Below are positions 1 to 10,991 of a stretch of DNA of 64,000 bases, piece by piece. The notes below the pieces were generated by a model. That model ran no database searches and was not told where the DNA came from. It saw nothing but the letters and a program-made list of their open reading frames with translations. Numbering within the stretch: the first letter of the stretch is position 1; every line of letters begins with the position of its first letter. Source of the DNA: Protonemura montana (Eukaryota; Arthropoda; Insecta; Plecoptera; Nemouridae). The translations under genes were made by a program, and so were the position numbers. The stretch lies in NCBI GenBank assembly GCA_947568835.1, contig OX387610.1, forward strand, positions 6,659,501-6,723,500. Direction: 5' to 3'.

Positions 1-454
1 CTATATGGTAACAAACAATGGGAAAGAGATATGTAAATTAAACAGTTTTCAAGAAAAAATGAGTAAAAAAAACCTTTAAAGAAAAGGAATGTTTCGAAAG
101 ACAAAAACATAGTAATTTGGTTACACCCGCCTGGTAGTTACCAGGATAAGAAGCAAAACCAACCGGTACAAAAAATACTCGGAGAGTGGAGTACCAATCG
201 AGATCTTGGTACACATCAAGACATGAACTCGATCAGAATTCTCAAGAAGGAAGTTGCTCTCGAAATCAAAGTGGATGAACTACAACTAGGTTCTATTTCC
301 ATACATAGTTCTAAGACATCCGCAGGTTAAATTAGGTTTTATCTGTGTGTTTGACGTGAGACCCCTGTGGTTAGATGTAAATTGTGATGTAGAACGACTT
401 TGTTTTCCTCATGACACATAAATGATATCGTGCCCAATATCTTGTCAATCTAGA
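1..454. other. Non-coding flank
   Basis: AT-rich sequence with no open frame longer than noise and no motif I recognise. It ends at the 5S-like SINE remnant that starts near 455. Confidence 0.4.
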
Positions 455-512
455 GATGCATGAGCGGTCACCCACCCAGCGTTATCCAGTTTAATGTCGC
501 TTAACTTCAAAG
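455..512 (-). repeat. 5S rRNA-like SINE head, inverted
   Basis: Read on the minus strand this stretch contains GAAGTTAAGC and, about 35 bases later, GCTGGGTGGGTGACC. These match the internal promoter region (A box to C box) of 5S rRNA. It is the head module of the SINE family seen at 13.1, 16.1, 20.4, 24.3 and 35.8 kb, but here it lies in the opposite orientation to the SINE body that follows at 545. Confidence 0.6.
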
Positions 513-544
513 TCCATTTAAACTCAGGGATGCAAGCAAACAAA

Positions 545-858
545 ATTAAGGGTCTCTTTGGGAGCGAGGTTGAAGCGATGAAAGTTAGTACAGCAACTTC
601 ACTCGCCTTGCTTATCAACCTCTCGAAGGCATCGATTTGTAAAGGAATCCTTGTTCGCGGTAATTCGGAAAGGACGTTAAGCCGGAGGTCCCCTTAGTGC
701 TCTTCGACAGGAATAGGCTACATGCAGACACTGGATTTCCCCTCCTCCCTTCTAGGCTAGGATAGGTTCATCCTCATCATCATCATCCACTCATTCACCG
801 ACGCCATTAGTCCAGTGCCACATGTCTAACGTCAAAACAGCGCAATAATCAATCAAAT
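545..858 (+). mobile_element. 5S-type SINE body, diverged copy
   Basis: This is the body and tail of the local 5S rRNA-derived SINE family. Diagnostic blocks are the pieces reading TTGCTTATCAACCTCTCGA and CTCTTCGACAGGA, the CACTCATTCACCGACGCCAT block and the AATCAATCAA tail. It aligns along its length with the copies at 16.1 and 20.4 kb. The short open frame across it is a by-product of the repeat. Confidence 0.75.
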
Positions 859-3529
859 GATACGTTGCGGAAACCCAGGGGCCATGCATCCTCAAAAATA
901 AACGCCCAGAGCCTGTTTAGCCAATTAGCCCCGAAAAGAAGGTGTTCTACACAGAAGAAACCTACAATTGAGTTTCACCGTAAAAATCAATAGTCCGACA
1001 GGAAGGAAATCAGATCGACTTCCCCTGCCTGTTGATGTCAGTGTCTGGCAGCGGAAATTCGATCACGTTGTCCGACTCTGCAGGCTGACCTCTATTTGCC
1101 ATTAGTCTGACACCGTAAACAATTTACAGTCGGTGAGCGGGTGTGGGTATTCAAAACAAATCACTGCACTTTAAGATTGCATAAATATTTTCATTGGATT
1201 TCACAAACATGTTGGTGTGATTTTAGTCTAGTGCACGTTGGAAATTGTGGTAGCTGTAGGAGATAGGAAATGAAACTCCCATTTAGAGAGTAAACACTTA
1301 TTATTACTATTCCTAGTTGCTATGGTACCTGAAATGTGTTTTATAGGCCTCTAAGGCTACACCCATACTCATTAATGGCGTTGTACCTAGATGCAATGTA
1401 TACGGGAACATAAGGCCCTTTCATAATTATTACTTTCCTCTCTGTGTACCGGTGTAACACAAATGCATAGTTTGCGGATAGTTTTGGTTTAAAGTATGCT
1501 CGTTGAGCTATGATCAGTGGCTCTCCAAAAGATCTTATCGCCGACCAAAAATAAAACTAGGTTCGAGTTTTACGTGTAGGTAGGGTTATGTGGGATAAAT
1601 AAAAATGCCAATTAATTGACATAAAATACTATCACCAGGTAATTTAAAATTGGCAATCACAAAATTCCACGTGTTTGGTGGTTTTAAATTCTTTCCTATC
1701 TCGATCCTTTTGTGGTTTGCGCCACAAAAAACAATGTAGAGAGCGAGGGAAATAATTCCATGGAACAACCCCTGGCTACGAATGACTTGCTTTTAACTAC
1801 ACGACCGAGGGAAAGGTGTTGACTGTATAGTGCACAAAATTGGTTTCCTATCTTTTGTCATAGCTGCTAAAAAAGGGCTAAAAACCGAAACTTGATTTCA
1901 CTTCAAAAAACCACATTAAACTGCGTTTATTTCTGTGTGATTATTCTTAAAATTATTTTTAGAGAATTTCTGCAAATATTGCTAACTTCCAGATTTCATT
2001 AAAAAAAAACAGTATTTTTGTGTTCATTTTTATGCATAGCGTATTCAACTACATTTTACCAGTAGCATACTCTGCCAAAGTAAAAAAAAAATAAAACAAA
2101 GTAACGTTTGAAAAATGGCTCATATATAACAATGATTAGTAACCACAGAAACCAGAAGAGAACTTTAAAGACTGTTAGTATCTAGGTGGAAACATAACTG
2201 ATAAGTAATCTAGTGAAGAAAAAAGATTTCATAAGAGATTTCTTATCTGTCTATGAACTGTGAAACTGAAGTTACTAGCAATAATCTGAGAGTGTTTCAC
2301 TGATGGTGAATGGAAACAAGAAGATAGAAATGATATCTTTTAAGAAAATAAAGGTATATGTGAATTCCAGGATTGTTTCTGATAAGATAGCAACCTTATG
2401 GGAAATTAGATAAGATGCAATTGTCAGAGACTGTCAGACAAGTAAAAGTGTCAGAAACAGTGATTTCTATTCTAAATTTCTATTCTAAATCGAATTCGAA
2501 TCTAATTTGCAATCAAATTGATATCTTTCACAATTATGCCAACTGCCATTAATGTTTATGAAAGTATGTGATTATTATTGACATTTAATTGTATCAACTG
2601 AACAGGAGAATTGTGTCTAGACACTTATATAGGATCACTAAGATCAGCAAGGCAGTTATTTCCCATTAATTATTTTTTCAGCACAACACAGAAAATGTCA
2701 AATTGATTCATCTCAGTTTTAGGCCTGTCAGGGTCAGGATAATTTCAGAGGCTCCTAAACTTGTGAATGAAAAAGGAAAAATAGTAAGACTGATGGTCAG
2801 CACTTTTTACTTTGGGTATAAGCAAGAACTGGGAGTAAAGAAATATTTTCTTTCGAAAGAAAACGAGGATTACCTAACTTCCCCTGTGCTTACTTGCAGC
2901 CCCCATGAAATTGTATAAGTTTGTCGTTATTCCAATAAAATTACTTGCACTCTTTTATATCATGTTAATTGTGACAGGACACCAAGTTGCCTTTTGCTGA
3001 TCCAGGGATTCAAATGAAAATCCCAATTAATATCACTATCCGTTTCAGACAGTTCAATACACCTAATACGACTTTCTCTCCTACAATGATATTCAAGCTC
3101 CTCACCCTTCACGGCAGTAGGTACAATAGGTAAAATATGATAGCCACCATTAGGGTATTTCAGGTGTATTTTAGGTGTATTACCACTACCTAATTCTGTG
3201 TAGTTATTGTCGATTGTGAGTGGAGCAATCCCCTTCAATGTTCAGAAAATATTTACTAATCCATAATTATTGATTGGGGCAAAGACCTTGCCAGGTAAAT
3301 ATTAGTAATTACCTTAAGTCCAGACCACACTAATTAATACCAATGTCATACTCCAAATTCAAGCTTAAAATGTTGATGTTTCTAAGCGGTTCAAGACTTC
3401 TTCGGCAAATAGTGCTTCACACTACAGCATTGAGCAATCGGCTTCATACCCATCAAGACAGCTAAAGAATATCTCACTTATCATCTTTGATAAAGTAAAT
3501 GCAGTTTTAAAAAAAAAACAATGAGTTAC
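859..3529. other. Gene-poor, AT-rich interval
   Basis: No recognisable gene. A minus-strand open frame at 2960-3238 (92 codons) could belong to a later exon of the gene starting at 4586, but I found no acceptor in frame with the preceding exon. A plus-strand frame at 2703-2918 has no similarity I recognise. Confidence 0.35.
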
Positions 3530-4586
3530 CTGTATCTCCAACAGCAACTCCTGTTTGCGTCTCCGGATGTCTATTAGCATTTTCGTCTGCTCCGGAGACA
3601 ACTCTGTAAAGAAAGAGGAAATTTAGCTCAAACCAAAAAAAAATCTTTAGAAGGTCCAACAGAGTTACTTACTATCAATCTTGTATAAGAAAGTATCACC
3701 TAATGCAGGTGATATTGCTTAGGAAGGCAAGCACATACTATTCATTACTTGTTGCTTAAATTACTGTTAGGTCGATGGCAGTGAGGACTTTGACCAATAC
3801 CTTACTTAGTATGTAGTAATTTGTGTACATATTACAAATAAGTACTGTTTGCTATAATCATCTACAGCAGCTAGCTCCTTTACTTCCTGTCATATCGTAC
3901 CTACCCCTTTCAACAGAAACTTTCCGGAACCTCTGCGCAGAGAAAGTAGACATCGAATGTAATCCTCTCTTGTGTACAGACACTGTCCCTAAGCCTAGTG
4001 TGAATTCAATGGTATTGCATGGTCTAATACCCAGTGGGTGGGTGTTGACAGTCCTAGTGGACCTACCTAACAGCACTGACTAAGCCTATTGTCAAACTGC
4101 TCTCTGGATTACAAATGAATTGCTTTAAGCTGGCCATAAATATTGATTAGAATCGTGCGTACGCCCGTTGTGTCAACTCATGAATCATTGACCAGATTTC
4201 ACTGGGGCTCCACCCTAGAGATTGTAATGAGGTTAATCCAAAGTTGGGAATCGAAAATTAGGCTATCTAGCTATTATGAGGGGAATTAAACACGTTAAAA
4301 TATAAAAGGCTGAGGAATGCATTCTTGGTTTTAGACACGTTGAGTTCTGCATACTGCAAGCAAACGTGCCTGCGTCTTTTGAAACGATAAGCTGAATGCT
4401 AATGATTGTTATGGAATAATAATTACGGGATTGCTAAGTAGGCCTTAGACAAGTGTCATTGGGAAATCCTAATAAGGACAGATTTTAAACGTCAAAGTTT
4501 TACGTACCAGCCATGTGGAATGATTCCGAGTTGTGAGAGGTGGAACCCATTTTCTTCCTGTTTAATGTATCTGCTTCTTGCCACAT
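3530..4586 (-). CDS. 5' end of an unidentified gene, two exons seen
   Basis: Two exons fit together on the minus strand. Exon 1 runs 4586-4508 and starts at an ATG encoding MWQEADTLNRKK; it ends in phase 1 at the donor CTG|gtacgt. Exon 2 runs 3603-3530, preceded by ctttacag and followed by CAG|gtaact. The joined frame stays open for 50 residues, and the second exon encodes a charged helical segment beginning ELSPEQTKMLIDIRRRKQ, likely coiled coil. I do not recognise the family and could not find the next exon. The start is 312 bp from the HAGH start on the opposite strand, so the two genes probably share a promoter. An upstream stretch in the same frame has no ATG, so I chose 4586. Confidence 0.45.
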
Positions 4587-4898
4587 TTGATCGCTGTTTA
4601 ATCGAAATATAAATAGAAAAACACGGAAATTAACCAGAGGAACGCTCAATATTGACCTCCATCTTAACTTTAGTTTGGCAATCGATGTTGCCAACTTAAA
4701 ATGAACAGCAAAAGGCTATGAATCTGATTGGTTGAATGACTCCTCTCTGGTGTACGCCATTTTGTGAGGTTAGCCGCTACTTTTGTTCCAAAGTGCAAAA
4801 CAAAATCTTTGACACCTTGTCCCTCGTGAGTTGAATTAGAGCAAATTTTGAGCTAAAAAACGTTTTTAAGTGCTGTAATATTTTAATTCTAAACTGTG
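4587..4898. promoter_or_regulatory. Probable bidirectional promoter (HAGH / unknown gene)
   Basis: This 312-bp interval separates divergent start codons. It has no TATA box in a convincing position. It is called a promoter from geometry only, so the transcription start sites are unknown. Confidence 0.4.
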
Positions 4899-7800
4899 AT
4901 GTTCAATGCTTTAGTAAGGACGCTGCCAACTAGGTTAACAAACTCTCTGACAGCTACATACTTCACAGGTGAGTAGCATTCCATTCCAATATAATTTCTG
5001 CAGACATTTGACCACATTTAATACCTATGGAAACTTAAATCAATGCTCGGCTTCTTTTAGTTCGCAAGTGGGGAACGATCGGGTTCAGTGGAGAACATAG
5101 TTCGACGCAGACATATTCAAACCCAGACATGAAGGTTCACGTTCTATCTGCATTGGAGGACAACTACATGTATTTGATCGTTGACGAGGCCACTAAAGAA
5201 GCGGCTATCGTCGACCCTGTTGATCCTGACAAAGTGATCAGATTGGTCAGGTCCATTGGCGTTACGCTTACTACTGTACTGACTACCCATCACCACTGGT
5301 TAGTTTTGGCAGTACTATTTCTTCTCTCCTTCCTTCTTAACCACAAGATATATTTTCAGATTCTTGGCACCCTATTTGCTTTAACGATTTCTGTATGTTA
5401 CATACCAATAATCAATCTATGCAATCTCAGGGATCACGCTGGTGGTAACACAGAGTTGGTAGGCAAGGTCCCGGGGCTGACTGTGTACGGTGGAGATGAC
5501 CGCATCGAAGGGATGACCAACAAAGTGGGCCAAGACGATCAATTCAAGATCGGACAGCTTGACGTACGCTGTCTTTTCACGCCGTGCCACACTACTGGTC
5601 ACATCTGCTATCTGGTGTCTGGTCCCGGCAGCGACTCTGCTGTTTTCACTGGTAATTTTTTCCTTAAAAGCCGTGCATTTTTTAGTGAATAACGGCACAA
5701 TTGGACGAATAAGGGAAAGAGTTAAGGGTCCCACATTAATTCACTTTTCTGTTGAGCTTTTGAGCTGCTGTCTTTATCATAAAGATATAAAGGACATATA
5801 TATGACATTCGTTTGCGCTTGTGACATTTCTAAACGTTAGGTTCATTTCAATAGTAGTTGGTAGATTGTGCAGTAATTACATACAAATTTTAAATCACTC
5901 TTATAGTAAAGTTGTCAATCTCTCTCCTTTTTTGAGCTTAACTTCAAATTAGATATGTGGATCTTTTTAAGTTGCTGCTTCCTTAAAACTGTGGTCATAT
6001 CTTTGCAATTTGTGTAGATACCTGTCATAAGAATTTATGCGTTAATTTGTCATAAACACAGATCAATGCAAAAAAGAGAAATTGAGATTGTTCTCTCAAC
6101 TAAACAATCGTTGGTCTAGTTTGCAAACTTCCCTGCTTGGATCAAAGATTTAATGTGTGTTCAATTAAAATTCCAGTTCCTATTTCTCAGATTCCCAATT
6201 TAAACAGGTTGGCTGAGAAACGACAAAATCACTCGATAGTCAATCATTAAATTAGAGCCCCTGTCAAAATTAAACCCTGTTAATTAGACCCTGTCAAAAC
6301 AGACCTGGCATTTGTTGGGGAGGAGAAGGAATGAGAGAGGGAGCGCAATTTACCAGAGAAGAAAATCGGCGCAGCTTGGTTCACTTGTCAAGAATTTCTA
6401 GAATTTCCAATCATTTTGATGTCTCTGCTGTTGTCATTATTAGAGATGCCAAAAGAGTCTGAGACGTCTGCTAGAGAATGTCTATTTTCTTGGAAAATTC
6501 TAGAAATTTCTCGACACGTACCAATTTTCTTCCACGGTAAGTTGCGTTCCCTTTCTATCCTTCTACACCCTCTTAGCACCCTATTTGCATTAAAACAGAC
6601 TGGGTCAGTGTACAATGGTCACCAATCCAATTACTGACCCTGTGTCTAGTTGCTCAACTCCACTGTTCTCAAATTAGTGTTACCTGCACGCCAACCACTG
6701 GGTGTTTTTGCCGACAGGAGACACGCTTTTCATTGCTGGCTGCGGTCGGTTCTTCGAGGGCCAACCGGAACAGATGTACGACGCGCTGGTCGAGAAGCTC
6801 GGCAAACTGCCTGACGAGACGGTCAGTGCACGTAGCTATTAAATTTGTTTGCCAGTTATGAACCAGTTCATGTACCAGCTCATTAGTACTGTCGGATGTT
6901 TTCTAGTGTAAATCCCTGGTCACTTTTTTCACATTGCCTCCAGAGGCGGTGTAAGTTGTTGTGTAGAGAACTAGAACTTAGTTTTGCCAACAAACAGATA
7001 TCCTGGATATCGATCACGTAATTTTTTCACTATAGATCACGATCGATATCTCATTAAATTGTTTTTATCAACCCTGGAATTTACCGAGATAATGTTTGAG
7101 ATCTCTAACAAAAAATGTACGTGATTTCTTCTACACTGGACTACTTTTTCGACATGGTGTAAAAAGTGTTAAAAGTGCAGAGCTCTTCACGAGTTTTAGC
7201 TTATTTCAGCTTCTGTGCTGAAGGGAATGTAGTAAAACTCATGGAACAGTTCTGCAAGATTTTTTTCTCAGTTTCCTTTAAATCATTTGGACTATTTGTG
7301 CATGTTTCTCAGTTCCCTCTAGCCTAATATAAAACATATGTCCCACTGGGTGTCTTCATTGGTTCTGCCATTGGTTCTGCAGATGGTATTCTGTGGACAC
7401 GAGTACACTGTCGCGAACCTGAAGTTTGCGCAGTTTGTTGAGCCGGACAATACCGCGGTGACCGACCTGATTGCGGCAGCTAGCAAACAGCGAGAAGCCA
7501 GCCAGCCCACGGTGAGTGACGATTAATTCTGTTTGTTGATAAGTTAGTGTGAACGTAAGTTCGAAGCGTATCTTATGGGGCACACAACAAGCTTTTTGAC
7601 TGGCACACTCGCTACCACTAGCTCCATCTCCGCTGGCAGTCTTTTTCTCTCAGCTACAGAAAGTAGCAAGCTTGCGGCTTTACATAAGTGCTGGCAATTT
7701 GACTACTGAAAACTGCTCATAAATACCAACCACCACACCAAGAACCAGACCCAAAAAGTAGAGTTTATTGCAGTTTTCAACTGGCCTGCACCAGGACGGA

Positions 7801-8359
7801 TTTGAAATTTGCTTCATGACGTCATGCTCTCCATGGAGTGCTTCGAGCAAAAGTGCTCCCATTCGAACATGTGGTCACTAGATGTCAGTGCTTTAATTTG
7901 TTTTCATATTGCACCTGGAGTGACTCTAAAGTAACCCATTCAAACACGTGAAAGTTGCACTGGGGCAGTAACATGCCTAGTCAAACATGAAGATCGCCCG
8001 CAGTGTACACCCAGGGGCGCATCGGGGAAGCCAGTCGAATACACCATAAGTTAAACCCTGGAGTTTACGATGATCAGCCAATCACAGTGTTTCACTTTAC
8101 CTCCAAATTTATGGAGGCGTAGCTTCAACTATGCTTTGTTGGTCCGGCCCAAAATGTGGATAACTCGTTCTGATAACCGGTGTCATGACGTTGACGTACT
8201 CGTTTATAGGTACCGTCCACCATAGGCAAGGAGAAGCAGGTGAACCCGTTCATGCGCGTCAATGAGCCGGCTGTTCGCAACCACGCCGCCGCAGCTGACG
8301 GAATCGCAACCATGGCTGCGATCCGGCGCGAGAAGGACAACTTCAAGGCCAAGGTGTAG
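4899..8359 (+). CDS. HAGH: Hydroxyacylglutathione hydrolase (glyoxalase II)
   Basis: It hydrolyses S-D-lactoylglutathione to D-lactate and glutathione, the second step of methylglyoxal detoxification, in mitochondria and cytosol. Six exons: 4899-4968, 5061-5298, 5431-5651, 6718-6821, 7383-7511, 8210-8359, with GT..AG boundaries and consistent phases, giving 303 aa (human about 308). The metallo-beta-lactamase Zn motif TTHHHWDHAGG is interrupted after the W by intron 2. Also visible are the metal-binding [10 protein letters not shown] segment, [18 protein letters not shown] with a metal histidine, and the glutathione-binding C-terminal NPFMRV. In-frame stops lie just upstream of the first ATG. 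The first 37 residues are Arg/Ser/Thr-rich, like a mitochondrial presequence. A second ATG at 5129 ([15 protein letters not shown]) matches the cytosolic start of the human enzyme. The gene looks complete, with an AATAAA at 9045. Confidence 0.95.
6317..6570. mobile_element. Foldback (MITE-like) element in HAGH intron 3
   Basis: The left arm (about 6317-6410) and the reverse complement of the right arm (about 6480-6570) match imperfectly over roughly 80 bp. Shared landmarks are AGAAGAAAAT and TTTCTAGAATTT. The arms enclose a loop of about 70 bp. A related half element lies at 32366-32460 in the SLC16 gene. No coding capacity. Confidence 0.6.
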
Positions 8360-9188
8360 GTTTGCGATTAATTGGGATTCAGGGAGGTCGGAGCCGTGAA
8401 CACTGGCGTTTTCTCATTGTTAAATCTGCGGTTTTGAACAAATTTCAGCTAAATCAGAGGTTTTTGGATGAGGTAAAGTTATTAGACTCTTCTTAGGTCT
8501 TATTTTTTTTCTCCCATTGCAAGGAAAGGGATTCAAATTCCTGGGCAAAAGACAATTTCAAAGACAATTTCTAGCTATGAGCAATGTCTGGAGGGTTTGG
8601 TTTTTTTCAAGTTTCATACCTATAAATAACATATTACGGTATCTTTCTAATTATCTCCGTAACATCGATCACGTTGCTTTGCGATGAGAGAGATGGCTGG
8701 GGCTTACCATGGACAGAGAGAGGAAATTACATGCTGGTTCACAAGTATTTCCAAAATTAAGGCATTCTCCCTGCACACATCTGCCAAAAACTGAAATTAT
8801 TCATTTAAGGTCACTATTACTGTTAGATTTGCTCAGAAAACTTGACAATGTTGTTACATTACTTTTAGAGAGGTCGGAATTTATATTTACTATACAGTTA
8901 TGGTTGGATACCATTATTGTAAATGTTGTATGTACCTATTTTTTCAATTAAATATGCTAATGGGAGTTCTCGTATGTTACACGAGTGTGGCTTTAACTAC
9001 CTTGTCAAGTCATCCTTAATTCCTACACCTCTCTATTTTAAACAAATAAAATCACCACACCACTAATAAAGAATAGCAAGAACTTTGCTTGTGTGCAAGG
9101 ACTTGAGAATGGGTAAGAAACATGTAAGTGCTTCAATACAAAAGTGCAAAAATACACTTGGCAATGGCATAGCTAACTAAATAGAACT
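8360..9188 (+). other. HAGH 3' UTR and downstream
   Basis: Non-coding. An ATTAAA at about 8947 and an AATAAA at 9045-9050 are the likely polyadenylation signals for HAGH. The short open frame at 8709-8951 has no recognisable content. Confidence 0.5.
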
Positions 9189-9390
9189 AACAAATATGTT
9201 GATTGGGAAAGTAAAGGAAGAGTACAGAACTTACCAAGCGGGCCGACGCCTTTATCACTAAAAAGAAGAGCTTCTTAATGTTTCGGCAACAGCCGAAATG
9301 TTAACAAACAAGTATCCACTATCACGGCCTGCCACTTCTGTTAGGCAAGTTCCGTACTCTCCCTTCACTTTCCCAATCAACATATTTGTT
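9189..9390. mobile_element. 202-bp foldback element with 44-bp inverted termini
   Basis: The left end AACAAATATGTTGATTGGGA is repeated in inverted orientation at the right end; over 44 bp the two arms differ at about three positions. The centre holds a second perfect hairpin, TTTCGGC / GCCGAAA with a 4-base loop. A 16-bp direct repeat, AACTAAATAGARCTAA, occurs just outside at about 9174-9189 and again at about 9422-9437, so the inserted unit may be slightly larger than the hairpin. Non-coding and non-autonomous. Confidence 0.7.
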
Positions 9391-9625
9391 ATTCCATCCC
9401 TTTGGCACCCTACATACAAATCAACTAAATAGAGCTAAATATGTACAAAGCCACTTTATTTGTACGAGCCTTTCACATCTCTGCTTTCACGTTTCTATTT
9501 TGAGAGTATTTACCAGTCCTTTAAGCAAATGCTTCGTTCCTGTGATTTACTGCTAGATCCTTTAGTGCATGCACTGACATACTGCAAGTAACCATCAATA
9601 ACAGTAATTACAACTAGAATTAAAA

Positions 9626-9631
9626 TTTATT
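9626..9631 (-). terminator. Poly(A) signal AATAAA for the TFPT-like gene
   Basis: TTTATT on the plus strand, AATAAA in the sense of the gene, 111 bases past its stop codon. Confidence 0.6.
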
Positions 9632-9741
9632 GGTACATTTACAAGCACAACAATTAACAACAAACACGACATATTTCAGGTTATTGTGACATAGACAGAA
9701 GGAAATGACGACAGAAAGAAGAACTACCGCTAAATCTACAT

Positions 9742-10970
9742 TTATTGGCTCGTTGTACTTTCCGCTGGTCTTGGGTTTGGTTCTGAAGGTGGTGGCCGAT
9801 CCCGTTTGTAATTGGACAATGCCACTGTGTACTCTTCCTTTGAAAGCTCGTAACGCTGGTAGAAGATCTGAAAACAAACAAGATTTACTTTAAGAGTGAA
9901 GAGCTAATGTACATGCTAAAATGTAAAACAATTGAAAAAATAAACAAAGTCTGATGACTTATAAAAATCTTAAATGTATCAACAATTAGTACTAGTGTCA
10001 ATAAACTAGGTGTCTCATACAATGTTGAATTTTGATTCCTTCCTCTAAGCAATCTTACCAATTTGGCTAGACTTACTAATTATCCTTTCAGCATGAAATG
10101 AGAATATTTTTGCTATGAAACTCTGAATCTATAGCTGTCCAATTCAGCAGAATTGCTTGAAGTAGGTCTAATTAAAACCAACCTTTTTCTCATCAGAATT
10201 GAGAAGGTTCCACTGGTTGGCCAATCGTTTAGTCAGCTCCTGCTTGGTAGGTTCTGTCTCTCCATCTTTTAGCTCTCCTTTTAGCCGCTCTATCATCTTT
10301 GGTCGCTCCTGCTGACAATACTGGAAGAATGGATTGGGAGGTCGCTTTGGTGCATTTTTGTCTCGTTCTATTCGTTCTTTAGGTGCTGCCTTTCGTTTCG
10401 TTGTACCGTTAGTCTTTCTACTCTTTTCTCCACCAGCCTGTGTAAGGAATCAAATATTAGGCATGGGCGTGACACATGACGTAGTGGTGCTCGTAAGTGA
10501 TAAACAAATTACATACCCTCGACGTTGAAGGGGATTTAGAAGACGGAAGTTTTTCAGTTTTGACTCGAACAACCTCGTCCACTGGAAGAGGGAGTGATAC
10601 ATCTCGCCAGCCATCCCCACGCCCATCAAGACGTTCCAGAATAAATCTGGTAAAAAAATTGACAGATTAACATTATTAACTCATTAGAAAAGTATTCAGA
10701 TACTTCCTTAGATGAGCATGTATGCGTACTTTCGTTCCCGCTTCGTTCTTCGTAATTGTTTTCTGACCTGCTGGATGCGATATACAAGTCGTTCGTTGTC
10801 CTGAAAAAAAAAGGGTTCAGTAAAAATTGCGGAAAATGTTATGAAAATGTTAAGAGGTTATGTATTCTCACTTGTTGTAACACTTCGCATCTTTCTGATA
10901 TCAGCTGATATTTTCTTCGATATGGATCCGCCAAACTCGTATCCATTTCGTCCTCCGATTCGTCCGACAT
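9742..10970 (-). CDS. INO80F/TFPT-like protein with C-terminal HMG box
   Basis: A probable subunit of the INO80 nucleosome-remodelling complex. Five exons on the minus strand: 10970-10872, 10800-10730, 10646-10517, 10437-10183, 9867-9742, all with GT..AG borders and compatible phases, giving 226 aa. Residues 1-75 carry an acidic start (MSDESEDEMD) and a coiled-coil segment resembling vertebrate TFPT (INO80F): YRRKYQLISERCEVLQQDN, then RKFILERLDGRGDGWRDV. About residues 100-175 form an HMG box: RDKNAPKRPPNPFFQYC, then NQWNLLNSDEKKIFYQRYE. Vertebrate TFPT has no HMG box, whereas the yeast INO80 subunits Nhp10 and Nht1 are HMG-box proteins. An in-frame ATG 21 bases upstream (10991) is an alternative start that would add 7 residues. 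The family call rests on by-eye similarity. Confidence 0.85.
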
Positions 10971-10991
10971 ATTATTGCCTGGGACTAACAT

